A stretch of 55,307 bases of DNA from an uncultured Muribaculaceae bacterium (GTDB lineage: Bacteria > Bacteroidota > Bacteroidia > Bacteroidales > Muribaculaceae): assembly GCA_910586595.1 (NCBI GenBank), contig CAJUJB010000017.1, forward strand, positions 1 to 55,307, written 5' to 3'. The stretch's first letter is position 1. Each line of letters starts with the position of its first letter. Both the position numbers and the translations under genes were made by a program. This document shows positions 44,982-52,655 of this stretch, piece by piece. The notes beneath the pieces were generated by a model. The model saw only the letters and a list, made by a program, of their open reading frames with translations. It had not been told where the DNA came from and did no database searches.

Positions 44982-44989
44982 CAAAATTA
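44982..44989 (-). promoter_or_regulatory. Predicted -7 box of the metal receptor operon
   Basis: Minus strand TAATTTTG, full match, transcription start near 44975. A second -7-like TATATTTG at 44933-44940 lies too close to the ATG to serve a normal leader. The plus-strand word CTGCGC occurs twice at 44951 and 44961, a possible regulator site. Confidence 0.45.
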
Positions 44990-45143
44990 ATACATGCCGT
45001 GCGTTATTCTCTTACACCTTTCTGCTTATATATTGCATAATTCGGAGGGCTCCATACGGTGTCGGTGTCTAAATACGGGAGGGTAGAGTGCAATATACGG
45101 CCTCGTCCTTCGTTATACAATTATTATCATTAACTGTTCTTAC

Positions 45144-46586
45144 ATGAAACTTACCTTCATCGTTCCTCCTTGTTTTGATCATAAACAGCCAGCTGAACGC
45201 ACCGCGGGGTGTACGCGTGTGGTGTATCTTGCCCCCAATATATATGAACTTTCTGTTGCAGCTGTTCTTGAGCAGAATAAGGCTGATGAAGTCGCTTACC
45301 GGGATTTTGTCTATCATAAGACCTCGCCCGAGGAATTTGATAAATTCTTTGCCACGGATGATTCAGACGTTTATCTCATATGGACTGTGAATCTCTCGAT
45401 CACGACCGATCTCAGCGCCATAGAAGTTATACGCCGTCATAGACCAGATGCGAAAATAGTGCTGATGGGCCCTGGCCCGACACACTTTACCAGTCGTTGT
45501 CTGCCTGACGCGAATGTATTTGTAGTGCGGGGAGAACCTGAGGAGACCACGGCAGAGCTGATCGAGGTCTTGCGTAAGAATGAAGATGTGGCCGGAGTAA
45601 AAGGTCTCTCCTGGCTGAATGCGGAGGGAAAGATGGTCAACAATCCTCCACGTCCGCTCATTAAAGATCTTGACGCCCTTCCCACCGTTGCCAGACATCT
45701 GCTTGGTGATGCGAAATACCATAATCCTAAGCTGAAGTGCGGCCCATATACCACGATGATCACGTCGCGCAATTGCCCATATAAATGTATCTATTGTGTA
45801 CCGTCTTCTCTTACCTTTGCCCGTGAGATAGAGTTCAGCAACGAGCATGGCCGCAAGCCCACCATCGGCTTCCGGAGTCCGGAAAGTATTGAGCGGGAGG
45901 TCGCTGATCTTGCCGCCCAGGGTTACAAGGCCATAGGCTTCATGGACGATAACTTCATATGGAATGAGAAACGTACTGCGGCAATCTGCGACACCATGCG
46001 ACGCTACGGTATTGTATGGGGTTGCCAGGCTCGTGCCGATGCCATTACCGAGCCAATCGCACGTATGCTCGGCGAAAGTAACTGCCGCTATGTCGATATA
46101 GGCGTTGAATCGTTCAATGAAGATATTCTGAAATATATCAAGAAGGGAGAGACGGCCGAAGACATTTACCGTGCGGTGGCTTTACTCAGAAAATATAAAG
46201 TGCCCGTAAAGTTGAATGTGCTTATCGGAAGCAGTCCTCTCGAGACCCGCGAGACTGTACTCGACACCTTGCGCCAGACTAAAAAACTCGGAGCTGATCA
46301 GGTGATGTTCAATATCGTATCGCCTTTCCCCGGCACTGAGTATTACAAAATATGCAAGGAAAATGGCTGGATTGCGACAGAAGACTATGTTCCGACCGAT
46401 GTCCAGCGTGAGTCGATACTTAATTTGCCTAATCTCTCGTCGAAGGAGATGGAGAAGCTTCTTTTCCGCAACAATCTCAGCTTTTTCCTCTCGCCCAGAT
46501 TCATTGCCAGTCAATTAGGCCGTTTCCGTTCGCTGTCTGAGCTTACGCATGCCTTCAAGGCATTGAAAATTAAACTTTTCGGCTGA
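45144..46586 (+). CDS. B12-binding-domain radical SAM protein
   Basis: Radical SAM enzyme of the cobalamin-dependent type, 480 residues. The N-terminal half (about 1-190) has a Rossmann-like region (AVLEQNKADEVAYRDF, DAKIVLMGPGPTHFT) resembling the cobalamin-binding fold, but the canonical DxHxxG base-off motif was not found. The radical SAM core has the cluster motif CPYKCIYC with Cys at 211, 215 and 218, then the family segments GFMDDNFIW, VWGCQARADAI, VDIGVESFNEDILKYIKKG and KLNVLIGSSPLE. The product may methylate or rearrange a lipid, cofactor or natural product. Distance to the neighbouring TonB receptor gene is 219 nt and it faces away, so no operon link is implied. Confidence 0.88.
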   Translation: MKLTFIVPPCFDHKQPAERTAGCTRVVYLAPNIYELSVAAVLEQNKADEVAYRDFVYHKTSPEEFDKFFATDDSDVYLIWTVNLSITTDLSAIEVIRRHRPDAKIVLMGPGPTHFTSRCLPDANVFVVRGEPEETTAELIEVLRKNEDVAGVKGLSWLNAEGKMVNNPPRPLIKDLDALPTVARHLLGDAKYHNPKLKCGPYTTMITSRNCPYKCIYCVPSSLTFAREIEFSNEHGRKPTIGFRSPESIEREVADLAAQGYKAIGFMDDNFIWNEKRTAAICDTMRRYGIVWGCQARADAITEPIARMLGESNCRYVDIGVESFNEDILKYIKKGETAEDIYRAVALLRKYKVPVKLNVLIGSSPLETRETVLDTLRQTKKLGADQVMFNIVSPFPGTEYYKICKENGWIATEDYVPTDVQRESILNLPNLSSKEMEKLLFRNNLSFFLSPRFIASQLGRFRSLSELTHAFKALKIKLFG

Positions 46587-46604
46587 TAATGGCTAAATAA
46601 AAAT

Positions 46605-46653
46605 TCAGGGAACAGGCTTGCATCGTGCATAAGTCTGTTCCCTGAGTTAATTT
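46605..46653. terminator. Bidirectional terminator between radical SAM gene and OMP gene
   Basis: TCAGGGAACAGGCTT (46605-46619) pairs with AAGTCTGTTCCCTGA (46631-46645) over 15 bp with one G-U pair, flanked by A-rich and T-rich runs. It serves the plus-strand gene and, in the reverse direction, the minus-strand gene. Confidence 0.85.
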
Positions 46654-46665
46654 ATACCGGAGCGA

Positions 46666-47340
46666 TCAGAATGTCCAGCCTACCCGTATAAGTGGTTCGA
46701 CCGATGTGTTGAACAAAAATTGATGACCGCCTCTGTTGACCTCGACCTTGCTGAGATTACGGCGGCGGATAGTATAGCCACTCACAATCCTGTCCTGCAT
46801 ATTTATTCCGAGTTCCGCACCGCAGTAGAGGCCTTTGTAAATGTAGAAGTCTATACCGGTGAAAATGTCTATGGCGAAGCCGTCGAAGGCACTTACGTCA
46901 TCAATGTTGTCATAGCCTGAGCAAATCTCAGCCTTCACTCCTTTCTCGATCTTTTTGGCGCCTGCAAAACCATGTATGTAATCGATGCTTGCGCCGGCAT
47001 ACAGATCGATGCGTTTATAGTGGAAGAAATGGCGTTCATAGCCAACCCCGAGACTGAACCATCCATTATAGTGTGTAGTATAGTAATCATCAGCGTCGGT
47101 ATCGGGAACGTCCTTGCCGTTGAGGGCGCTTATGCCAAATTTGAAAATTAAAGCGTCGTTGTCACTTGCAAAATATCGGAGTTTAAGCGCGTCAAGTTTC
47201 AGCGTATAGTCGCTGTTGAACGGACTGAGCTGGATTTCTGTCGAGAAGTCACCCTTCGATGCTCCATATTCGGGAGTTGTCTCGGCGAAGGCCTCACTTG
47301 CCGACAGGAATAGAATTGCTGCGAGAATACTTTTTTTCAT
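46666..47340 (-). CDS. Small outer-membrane beta-barrel protein
   Basis: Predicted barrel protein of 224 residues, no specific family recognised. A signal peptide (MKKSILAAILFLSASEAFA) is followed by strand-like segments such as STEIQLSPFNSDYTLKLDAL, LYAGASIDYIHGF, IDIFTGIDFYIYKGLYCGAELGI and the terminal PLIRVGWTF with a final Phe, typical for BamA-recognised barrels of OmpA- or OprF-like size. The start at 47340 is used because it begins a regular signal peptide, four codons inside a longer frame. It is monocistronic, with its own full promoter. Confidence 0.78.
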   Translation of the reverse strand: MKKSILAAILFLSASEAFAETTPEYGASKGDFSTEIQLSPFNSDYTLKLDALKLRYFASDNDALIFKFGISALNGKDVPDTDADDYYTTHYNGWFSLGVGYERHFFHYKRIDLYAGASIDYIHGFAGAKKIEKGVKAEICSGYDNIDDVSAFDGFAIDIFTGIDFYIYKGLYCGAELGINMQDRIVSGYTIRRRNLSKVEVNRGGHQFLFNTSVEPLIRVGWTF

Positions 47341-47467
47341 TTGGTTAAGCAAGATTGTGGAGGTTGATTGGTCTCCGTGTTTTACAGAAGATGAAACGGG
47401 ATAGTTGAGGGCTGTGCCTGTGTGTAGGATTGGGGATACGCTATTGCGTGTTCATGTCAGTGATATG

Positions 47468-47498
47468 CAAAATTAAACATTTTTGACTAAGTTCCAAA
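47468..47498 (-). promoter_or_regulatory. Predicted promoter of the small OMP gene
   Basis: Minus strand TAATTTTG (47468-47475) and TTTG (47495-47498), spacing 19 bp, full consensus. It overlaps the divergent promoter of the GT2 gene. Confidence 0.72.
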
Positions 47499-47515
47499 AA
47501 AAAATTATACCTTTG
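47482..47515 (+). promoter_or_regulatory. Predicted promoter of the GT2 gene
   Basis: TTTG at 47482-47485 and TACCTTTG at 47508-47515, spacing 22 bp (slightly long). Its -33 box lies inside the divergent OMP promoter, so the two may exclude each other. The start ATG at 47554 follows. Confidence 0.55.
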
Positions 47516-47553
47516 TCTTGAAATATTAACTGTAGCTTATACTATTGGATATA

Positions 47554-48309
47554 ATGAAGCCTCGTATTTCTCTTGTGGTGCTTACATGCAATCAGCGCGA
47601 TTTCACCTTGCGGTGCCTCCGGTCGCTTGGAGATTTTATTTCCCGATCGGATTGCGAGCTTATTCTGGTTGATAATGGCTCATCGGATGGCACATGTGAA
47701 GCAGTGCAAGACGAGTTCCCGGAGGTGACCATACTGCGGCAAGCTCACAATCTTGGCGTGGCGGCCGGGCGCAATGTCGGGCTTCGGGCGGCTACAGGCA
47801 AGCATCTGATGATTCTGGATAATGACACTGTTGCAGACTCTGAAACAATTTTTCAACTCTCCCTCTACCTTGACGCTCATCCAGAGGTCGGGCTTGTCGC
47901 GCCGCGTCTTACAAGTCCTGACGGAGAGATTCAGTCGAGTTTCCGGCCTTTTCCCGGACTGTTGGCCAAGGTGTCGAATGTTTTGAGAGGCAAACGCAAA
48001 TCTTCGGTGGCCGCTGTTGTGCCAGACGCAGAAATAGAGCCATTTTATGTTCTGGGAGCCGCGCAGATGTTCCCTCGCGAGGTGTATATCGCATCGGGTG
48101 GCCTTGATGAGAATATATTCTATGGCCCGGAAGATGCCGATTTTTGTATGGCTGTGCGCGCGCAAGGCAAAAAAGTCGTCTATCTTCCCACCTTGAGAAT
48201 CATCCACGACTGGCAACGCGCCACCACATCCAATCTTCTTTCGAAGGGGGCTCGCATTCATATGGGGGCTCTATGGTATTTCTATCGGAAACATCATCGG
48301 TGGTTATAA
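47554..48309 (+). CDS. Glycosyltransferase family 2 protein
   Basis: GT-A fold transferase of 251 residues. The N-terminus is VVLTCNQRDFTLRCLRSLG, then LVDNGSSDGT, RNVGLRAATGKHLMILDNDT (the DxD-like DND at the metal site), and a later FYGPEDADFCMAVRAQGKKVVYLPTLRIIHDW containing the ED acceptor/metal pair and catalytic region of rhamnosyltransferase-type GT2. No membrane helix is obvious; it probably acts at the cytoplasmic side on a polysaccharide or glycolipid. The ATG at 47554 was preferred over an upstream TTG at 47545. It ends just before the antisense small-RNA terminator at 48308. Confidence 0.92.
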   Translation: MKPRISLVVLTCNQRDFTLRCLRSLGDFISRSDCELILVDNGSSDGTCEAVQDEFPEVTILRQAHNLGVAAGRNVGLRAATGKHLMILDNDTVADSETIFQLSLYLDAHPEVGLVAPRLTSPDGEIQSSFRPFPGLLAKVSNVLRGKRKSSVAAVVPDAEIEPFYVLGAAQMFPREVYIASGGLDENIFYGPEDADFCMAVRAQGKKVVYLPTLRIIHDWQRATTSNLLSKGARIHMGALWYFYRKHHRWL

Positions 48310-48497
48310 AAAAATTACGCCCCAACCGCTGTTGGAGCGTAATTGATGTTTCTGGCACCGGGGTGTCCGAAACAAGTTTTATAGATAACTGCTAATATAG
48401 ACAATTGCGTGTGTAATTCTTTCTATTATGAAACATTTGTCTGCTGGAGTTTCACAACTCTTTTCTAAATAACCAATTTTCTAGTCTATGTTGTCTT
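48306..48497 (-). ncRNA. Candidate structured small RNA, about 185 nt
   Basis: No protein gene fills this stretch on either strand, but the minus strand has every mark of an RNA gene. A promoter lies just upstream: CAAA complement at 48532-48535 and CAAAGTAA at 48504-48511, 20 bp apart. From about 48497 the transcript can form stem 1 (48484-48489 plus 48474-48478 with 48397-48407, 11 bp with a 5-nt bulge) around a large A/U-rich internal loop, then hairpin 2 (48449-48457 with 48426-48434, 9 bp), hairpin 3 (48347-48374, 12 bp with an inner GG-CACC/GGTG-CC stem) and a 14-bp terminator hairpin followed by seven U (48344-48308). An open internal loop enclosed by a closing stem recalls 6S RNA, yet identity is unproven. 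Other options are the Bacteroidales-1 RNA family or a trans-acting sRNA. Confidence 0.6.
48308..48344 (-). terminator. Intrinsic terminator of the small RNA
   Basis: Minus strand: AATTACGCTCCAAC (48331-48344), loop 4 nt, GTTGGGGCGTAATT (48313-48326), 14 bp with one mismatch, then T7 at 48308-48314. There is no T-tract in the plus direction, so it is oriented for minus-strand transcription. Confidence 0.8.
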
Positions 48498-48503
48498 GTG
48501 ATG

Positions 48504-48535
48504 CAAAGTAACAAAGTTTTTTTCGATTGAGCAAA
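48504..48535 (-). promoter_or_regulatory. Predicted promoter of the small RNA
   Basis: Minus strand TTTG (48532-48535), 20 bp, TTACTTTG (48504-48511, one mismatch to TAnnTTTG). Confidence 0.55.
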
Positions 48536-48733
48536 TGGCGGCTTGTTAAATTGGAATCTTACGTATAAAGCTAAATGAAAGAGGATGAGTGATTTAAGGT
48601 CGGTGCTGGTGTGTTTGGGTAAATATAAATTAATAATCATTTATAAATATTTAGAGATATGTGCTTCATTTTGGCAATGTTCCCGGCTTTGAGGATGGAC
48701 ATTTATCAATAAATAGAATTGAAAAAAAATGCT
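48536..48733. other. A/T-rich spacer without recognised gene
   Basis: The roughly 200 nt between the small-RNA promoter and the -7 box of the DUF1599 gene is A/T-rich. No ORF with a plausible start, no hairpin terminator and no promoter beyond the listed ones is seen. Confidence 0.6.
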
Positions 48734-48741
48734 TACTTTTG
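48734..48741 (+). promoter_or_regulatory. Predicted -7 box of the DUF1599 operon
   Basis: TACTTTTG, full match; no clear -33 box. Predicted transcription start near 48748, so the ATG at 48761 rather than the upstream TTG at 48719 is the start. Confidence 0.55.
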
Positions 48742-48760
48742 CGGCATTAAATCAACAGAC

Positions 48761-49321
48761 ATGACCGACACTCGAAATACTAACGAAGAATTTAAGGCAG
48801 CCCTGGCCTCCTGTCGAGAAATATTCATTGCTAAACTTGGAGATTATGGCCCGTCATGGCGCATTATGAGGCCCGAGGCCATCACTGATCAGCTCTTCAT
48901 CAAGGCAAAGAGAATCCGCACGCTTCAAGTTACCGGAACTTCGGCCGTAGGGGAGGGTATACTGCCGGAATTTATAGCCATTGTCAACTATGGCATAATC
49001 GGTGTGATCCAGCTTCGCCTTGGTTTTGCGGATACTAAAGATATTTCTGTAGAACGGGCAATTGAGCTTTATGATGAGGTCGCAGCTGAGGCTATGGCTC
49101 TTATGATAAAGAAAAATACAGACTATAATGAAGCTTGGAGAGGAATGCGTGTTTTATCGTATGTCGACCTCATACTCGCCAAGATTGAGCGTACAAAAGA
49201 AATAGAAGACCACTCCGGACATACGGAAGTATCGGAAGGTATCGATGCCAACTATTTCGATATGGTCAATTATGCCGTATTCGGTATAATAAAGCTGACA
49301 GAAGATGCAGGTTGCCGCTAA
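48761..49321 (+). CDS. DUF1599 domain-containing protein
   Basis: Conserved Bacteroidetes protein of unknown role, 186 residues. It is made of two similar halves: KLGDYGPSWRIMRPEAITDQLFIKAKRI and KKNTDYNEAWRGMRVLSYVDLILAKIERT, each followed by an EGI(L/D)..FxxxVNY segment, so DUF1599 appears to be an internal duplication. The conserved acidic and aromatic residues (DYGxxWRxMR, DYNExWRGMR) resemble a catalytic or binding site, but nothing is proven. It comes directly before a DoxX/BT_3928-like gene; this pair followed by tpiA, SPOR and folE is a conserved Bacteroidales block. Confidence 0.88.
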   Translation: MTDTRNTNEEFKAALASCREIFIAKLGDYGPSWRIMRPEAITDQLFIKAKRIRTLQVTGTSAVGEGILPEFIAIVNYGIIGVIQLRLGFADTKDISVERAIELYDEVAAEAMALMIKKNTDYNEAWRGMRVLSYVDLILAKIERTKEIEDHSGHTEVSEGIDANYFDMVNYAVFGIIKLTEDAGCR

Positions 49322-49322
49322 G

Positions 49323-50555
49323 ATGCGTCTTAGAGGGCTTGCTGTATGGCTCTCCAGATTATTAGTAGGCTCAACCTTCATCATTTCCGGTTGGGCTAAG
49401 GCGATCGACCCGTGGGGATTCATCATTAAGGTTAATGAATATCTTCTTGGATGGGGGATGTCGTTCCCCCGGGAGGTGATCTTGACCGGATGCGTGGGGC
49501 TGGCGTGTGTCGAATTCTGCACCGGAATTTTGATCATTACCGGCTCGTTGAAGCGGTTTTCAGCTTGGGTTGCGGCTGCCATGATGGCTGTCATGTTGCC
49601 TCTGACTCTTTATATCGCTGTTGCCAATCCCGTTTCAGACTGCGGTTGCTTCGGCGACTTCATTATTCTTTCCAATTGGGCTACATTTGCCAAGAATGTG
49701 GCGCTGATGGCTTTAATTGTTTATCTGCTCTTTACCAACCACACTGTGCGGGGTGTTTATGCCGCCCCGATACAATGGCTGGTGGTGACGGTTTCGCTGG
49801 CATTTCCGATGTTTCTTGCCTTCGCCGGCTATCATTTCCAGCCTCTTGTCGATTTCCGCCCGTATAAATTGGGCACTGAGTTATTTTCTGACTCCACCGA
49901 TGAAGAGGTGGAATATATCTATGAGAAAGATGGTGTTGAGCAGCGGTTTACTCTTGATAATCTACCCGACAGCACATGGACTTATGTTGCCGATGAAGTT
50001 GTGCGCCCGACCGAGGCTTTTGGTTTCGAGGTCCGCGACCGGGATGGCTTTGAAGTAAACAGTGACCTTATTTCTGACGAAGGAAAACGGCTGATTCTTG
50101 TTGTGGCCGAACCGGGTGTGCAGTTCTTGTCGCGTGCGCACTACGTCAACCGCCTGTATGAATATGCCAAAGCGCGTGGCGTGGAAATGATTGGTATTGC
50201 AGGTGCTTCGGGTAAGGCATTCGAGGATTGGATTGAGTTGACACGACCCCATTTCCCGGTTTACTCGGCAGAAGATACGGCGCTTAAGCAACTCGTGAGA
50301 GGCGACGCAGCCTTGGTTTATACCACCGATGGAATAATCCGCTGGAAAAGAACCTTGTCTTCAATGGATTCCTTATTGCCCCAGAGCACCGATCCGACCA
50401 ATGCCCTCGACACCGAAGTCTCACCTGTGGATGACGGCAGACTCCATACCTTCGCGGTGGCGAGCTATATACTTGCGATGCTTGTGATATACCTGCTCAG
50501 CCTGTCGCCCAAAATCTTGCGGCTCTTTGTACGCCATCCCAAAAAAAATGCGTAA
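49323..50555 (+). CDS. BT_3928-family membrane protein (DoxX/MauE-like N-terminus)
   Basis: Integral membrane protein of 410 residues. The N-terminal part (about 1-140) has four helices of DoxX/MauE type, including ISGWAKAIDPWGFIIKVNEYL, and the motif DCGCFGDF with a CxC pair, as in MauE-like proteins that handle disulfides. A soluble region (about 165-370) has a thioredoxin-like-looking core (RLILVVAEPGVQFLSRAHYVNRLYEYAKARGVEMIGIAG) but no CxxC. One more helix lies at the C-terminus. An earlier ATG at 49305 would overlap DUF1599 by 17 bp; 49323 is preferred. The TAA stop forms the first three bases of the tpiA -7 box. Possible role in envelope redox or thiol metabolism. Confidence 0.85.
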   Translation: MRLRGLAVWLSRLLVGSTFIISGWAKAIDPWGFIIKVNEYLLGWGMSFPREVILTGCVGLACVEFCTGILIITGSLKRFSAWVAAAMMAVMLPLTLYIAVANPVSDCGCFGDFIILSNWATFAKNVALMALIVYLLFTNHTVRGVYAAPIQWLVVTVSLAFPMFLAFAGYHFQPLVDFRPYKLGTELFSDSTDEEVEYIYEKDGVEQRFTLDNLPDSTWTYVADEVVRPTEAFGFEVRDRDGFEVNSDLISDEGKRLILVVAEPGVQFLSRAHYVNRLYEYAKARGVEMIGIAGASGKAFEDWIELTRPHFPVYSAEDTALKQLVRGDAALVYTTDGIIRWKRTLSSMDSLLPQSTDPTNALDTEVSPVDDGRLHTFAVASYILAMLVIYLLSLSPKILRLFVRHPKKNA

Positions 50556-50560
50556 CTTTG
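50526..50560 (+). promoter_or_regulatory. Predicted promoter of tpiA
   Basis: TTTG at 50526-50529 and TAACTTTG at 50553-50560; spacing of 23 bp is longer than usual. The -7 box begins with the stop codon of the preceding gene. Confidence 0.45.
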
Positions 50561-50612
50561 CCGAGAATTAATAAAACGATTCATAATAAGCTTATATCAA
50601 CATAACTATCCA

Positions 50613-51368
50613 ATGAGAAAGAATATCGTTGCCGGCAACTGGAAAATGAACACCACCGTTCCTGAAGGTGTTGCCCTTGCCAAAGAAGTTAACGAAGCCC
50701 TCAAAGCCAACAAGGCTAACTGCGACGTTGTAATCTGTGTACCCTTCACCCACCTCTGCCCCGTAGCTGCTGAAATCGATCAGACAGTGCTCGGTCTTGG
50801 TGCAGAAAACTGCGCAGATCACAAATCTGGTGCATACACTGGTGAAGTTTCGGCTCCCATGGTAGCCTCGACCGGTGCTAAATATGTGATTCTCGGTCAC
50901 AGCGAGCGTCGTCAGTACTACGGCGAGACCTCTGAGACTCTCCGTGAGAAAGTAGCTCTTGCCCTTGAGAACGGCCTCAAACCCATCTTCTGCATCGGTG
51001 AGGTTCTTGAAGAACGCGAAAACGGCACCTACAACGACGTTGTACGCCGTCAGGTTGAGGAAGGTCTCTTCAACCTCAGCGCAGAGGACTTCGGCAAAAT
51101 TATCCTCGCATACGAACCCGTATGGGCAATCGGCACCGGCAAAACCGCTACCGCTGACCAGGCTGAAGACATGCACGCCTTCATCCGCGGTGTCATCGCA
51201 GAGAAATATGGTAAGGAAGTAGCTGACAACACCTCTATCCTTTACGGTGGTAGCTGCAAGCCTTCAAATGCCGCTGAGCTCTTTGCAAAGCCCGACGTTG
51301 ACGGTGGCCTTATCGGTGGCGCTTCTCTCAAATGTGCCGACTTCATGGGCATTGTAAGCGCATTCTGA
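50613..51368 (+). CDS. tpiA: Triosephosphate isomerase
   Basis: Interconverts dihydroxyacetone phosphate and glyceraldehyde-3-phosphate in glycolysis and gluconeogenesis. The 251-residue TIM barrel has all catalytic residues: Lys11 in AGNWKMN, His96 in ILGHSERR and Glu168 in AYEPVWAIGTGKTA, then the phosphate-binding GGS of LYGGSCKPSNA and GGLIGGASLK. Length is normal. It has its own -7 box and is followed by a hairpin, so it may be expressed separately from the flanking membrane-protein and SPOR genes. Confidence 0.99.
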   Translation: MRKNIVAGNWKMNTTVPEGVALAKEVNEALKANKANCDVVICVPFTHLCPVAAEIDQTVLGLGAENCADHKSGAYTGEVSAPMVASTGAKYVILGHSERRQYYGETSETLREKVALALENGLKPIFCIGEVLEERENGTYNDVVRRQVEEGLFNLSAEDFGKIILAYEPVWAIGTGKTATADQAEDMHAFIRGVIAEKYGKEVADNTSILYGGSCKPSNAAELFAKPDVDGGLIGGASLKCADFMGIVSAF

Positions 51369-51389
51369 TCAATTCTGAATTCCTATCAC

Positions 51390-51422
51390 GGCAGGGGAGC
51401 GGCTTCCGGCCGCATCCCTGCC
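51390..51422 (+). terminator. Hairpin between tpiA and the SPOR gene
   Basis: GGCAGGG (51390-51396) pairs with CCCTGCC (51416-51422) and the inner GCGGC (51399-51403) with GCCGC (51409-51413). Followed by ATCAAATTTAT, a weak U-run; could be a terminator or an attenuator. Confidence 0.5.
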
Positions 51423-51438
51423 ATCAAATTTATATAAG

Positions 51439-51939
51439 ATGGTGAAAATGATACGTATCAGCGCCCTCGCGTTAATTATCGCTGCCTTATCGGTTTCGGT
51501 AGCCTCGGCGCAGGAGAAGGTGTCGATTGTTGAGGCAATCGATGCATCGGGTAACATACGCATCAATCAGCCCCAAGCATTGTTGCGCCTGCTTGAATAT
51601 GTTCCCGCGCAGATTGTTTCTGACGACGAGACCTCGTCATCTCATGAGCGGCCGCATCAGGCAACTAATACCCGCACAGGCTATCGCGTGCAAGTCTTCG
51701 ATGACAATAACCCGCGCACAGCACGCAGTCAGGCCGAAGCGGCACATAACCGCATCAGTGCTGAATTTCCCCATCTCCGCAGCTACCTTTCGTTCAATTC
51801 GCCCTATTGGCGGGTAAAGGTCGGCGATTTCCGTACACGCGCAGAGGCCGAGGCAGCCATGGCTGAAATACGACAGGCCATGCCCGGGCTCGGAGCATAT
51901 CTCCGGGTTGTGCGCGATAAGATTAATATTTATGAGTGA
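51439..51939 (+). CDS. SPOR domain-containing periplasmic protein
   Basis: Secreted protein of 166 residues with a signal peptide (cleavage near ASA|QE, about 25) and a SPOR domain (about 84-158), seen as TGYRVQVFDDNNPRTARSQAEAAHNRISAEFP followed by YWRVKVGDFRTRAEAEAAMAEIR. SPOR domains bind glycan strands stripped of stem peptides, often at division sites. The start may also be Met4 (51448). The last 8 bases overlap the folE start. It precedes folE in the conserved Bacteroidales block. Confidence 0.9.
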   Translation: MVKMIRISALALIIAALSVSVASAQEKVSIVEAIDASGNIRINQPQALLRLLEYVPAQIVSDDETSSSHERPHQATNTRTGYRVQVFDDNNPRTARSQAEAAHNRISAEFPHLRSYLSFNSPYWRVKVGDFRTRAEAEAAMAEIRQAMPGLGAYLRVVRDKINIYE

Positions 51940-52516
51940 AATGCAGCAACTTTCCGAAAAAGAACGTATCGACGCCATTGCAGGCCATGTCAGAGCTATT
52001 ATAGAGCTTATGGGTGAAGATCCCTCGCGTGAAGGTCTGGTGAAGACTCCTGAGCGCGCAGCCAAAGCTCTCGCATTTCTTACGTCGGGCTATCAGGCCG
52101 ATGCCTCAGCTGTCATGGAGCAGGCTCTTTTTGAGCATGAGGGATCAAGGATGATCATTGTTCGCGACATAGAGTTCTACTCCATGTGTGAGCATCATAT
52201 ACTTCCGTTCTTCGGCAAAGTGAGCATTGGATATGTGCCCGGAGGCAAGATTGTGGGGCTTAGTAAACTCGCACGCATTGTCAATGTATTTGCGCGCCGT
52301 CTGCAGGTACAGGAGCGTTTCACTGCGCAGATTTGCGAGGAAGTCCGTCGTACTCTCGGTGCGCAGGGCGTAATCGCAGTTTGCAGCGGCGAACACCTTT
52401 GCATGAAAATGCGCGGGGTAGAGAAACAGCATGCCTCAACCACTACGTCGCATTATAATGGCGTATTTGAGACAGACCCTTCATTGCGCGCCGAATTCTT
52501 CGCTGCAATAAGATAG
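51932..52516 (+). CDS. folE: GTP cyclohydrolase I
   Basis: First step of tetrahydrofolate synthesis: GTP to 7,8-dihydroneopterin triphosphate. The 194-residue protein shows the zinc site with Cys86, His89 and Cys157 (FYSMCEHHILPFFGK and CSGEHLCMKMRGV), and the signatures VGLSKLARIVNVFARRLQVQERFT and EKQHASTTTS. The ATG at 51932 was chosen because it directly begins the conserved region and overlaps the SPOR gene by 8 bp; a GTG eight codons upstream would lie within that gene. A strong terminator follows. Confidence 0.98.
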   Translation: MSEMQQLSEKERIDAIAGHVRAIIELMGEDPSREGLVKTPERAAKALAFLTSGYQADASAVMEQALFEHEGSRMIIVRDIEFYSMCEHHILPFFGKVSIGYVPGGKIVGLSKLARIVNVFARRLQVQERFTAQICEEVRRTLGAQGVIAVCSGEHLCMKMRGVEKQHASTTTSHYNGVFETDPSLRAEFFAAIR

Positions 52517-52554
52517 ATCTTTTAAGATCCTTACATTTCAATTGAACTTATGTT

Positions 52555-52592
52555 GGTTATCGGGGAGGAGACTCCATCGGTAACCTTTTTTT
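52555..52592 (+). terminator. Intrinsic terminator after folE
   Basis: GGTTATCG (52555-52562) pairs with CGGTAACC (52578-52585) and inner GGAG (52564-52567) with CTCC (52572-52575), followed by seven T at 52586-52592. A shorter repeat GATCTT/AAGATC lies just before at 52516-52529. Confidence 0.88.
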
Positions 52593-52611
52593 ATGCCTCC
52601 TCAAATGTGAA

Positions 52612-52648
52612 ATAAGTGTAAAAATTACACTTATGTTTTATAACATAA
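52612..52648. promoter_or_regulatory. Two overlapping palindromes before the mutarotase gene
   Basis: ATAAGTGTAA (52612-52621) and TTACACTTAT (52625-52634) are perfect 10-nt arms with a 3-nt spacer. TTATGTT (52631-52637) and AACATAA (52642-52648) form a second perfect 7-nt repeat sharing TTAT with the first. They lie just upstream of the -33 box, the place of a transcriptional regulator site. Confidence 0.65.
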
Positions 52649-52655
52649 AAATTTA

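Noticed and set aside
44925..44984. 20-residue N-terminal extension of the metal-type TonB receptor
   Set aside because: Lies at or before the predicted transcription start and would place charged residues before the signal peptide.
48452..48640. Minus-strand frame of 62 codons in the gap before DUF1599
   Set aside because: It crosses the small-RNA promoter, has no recognisable signal or domain and no conservation can be claimed.
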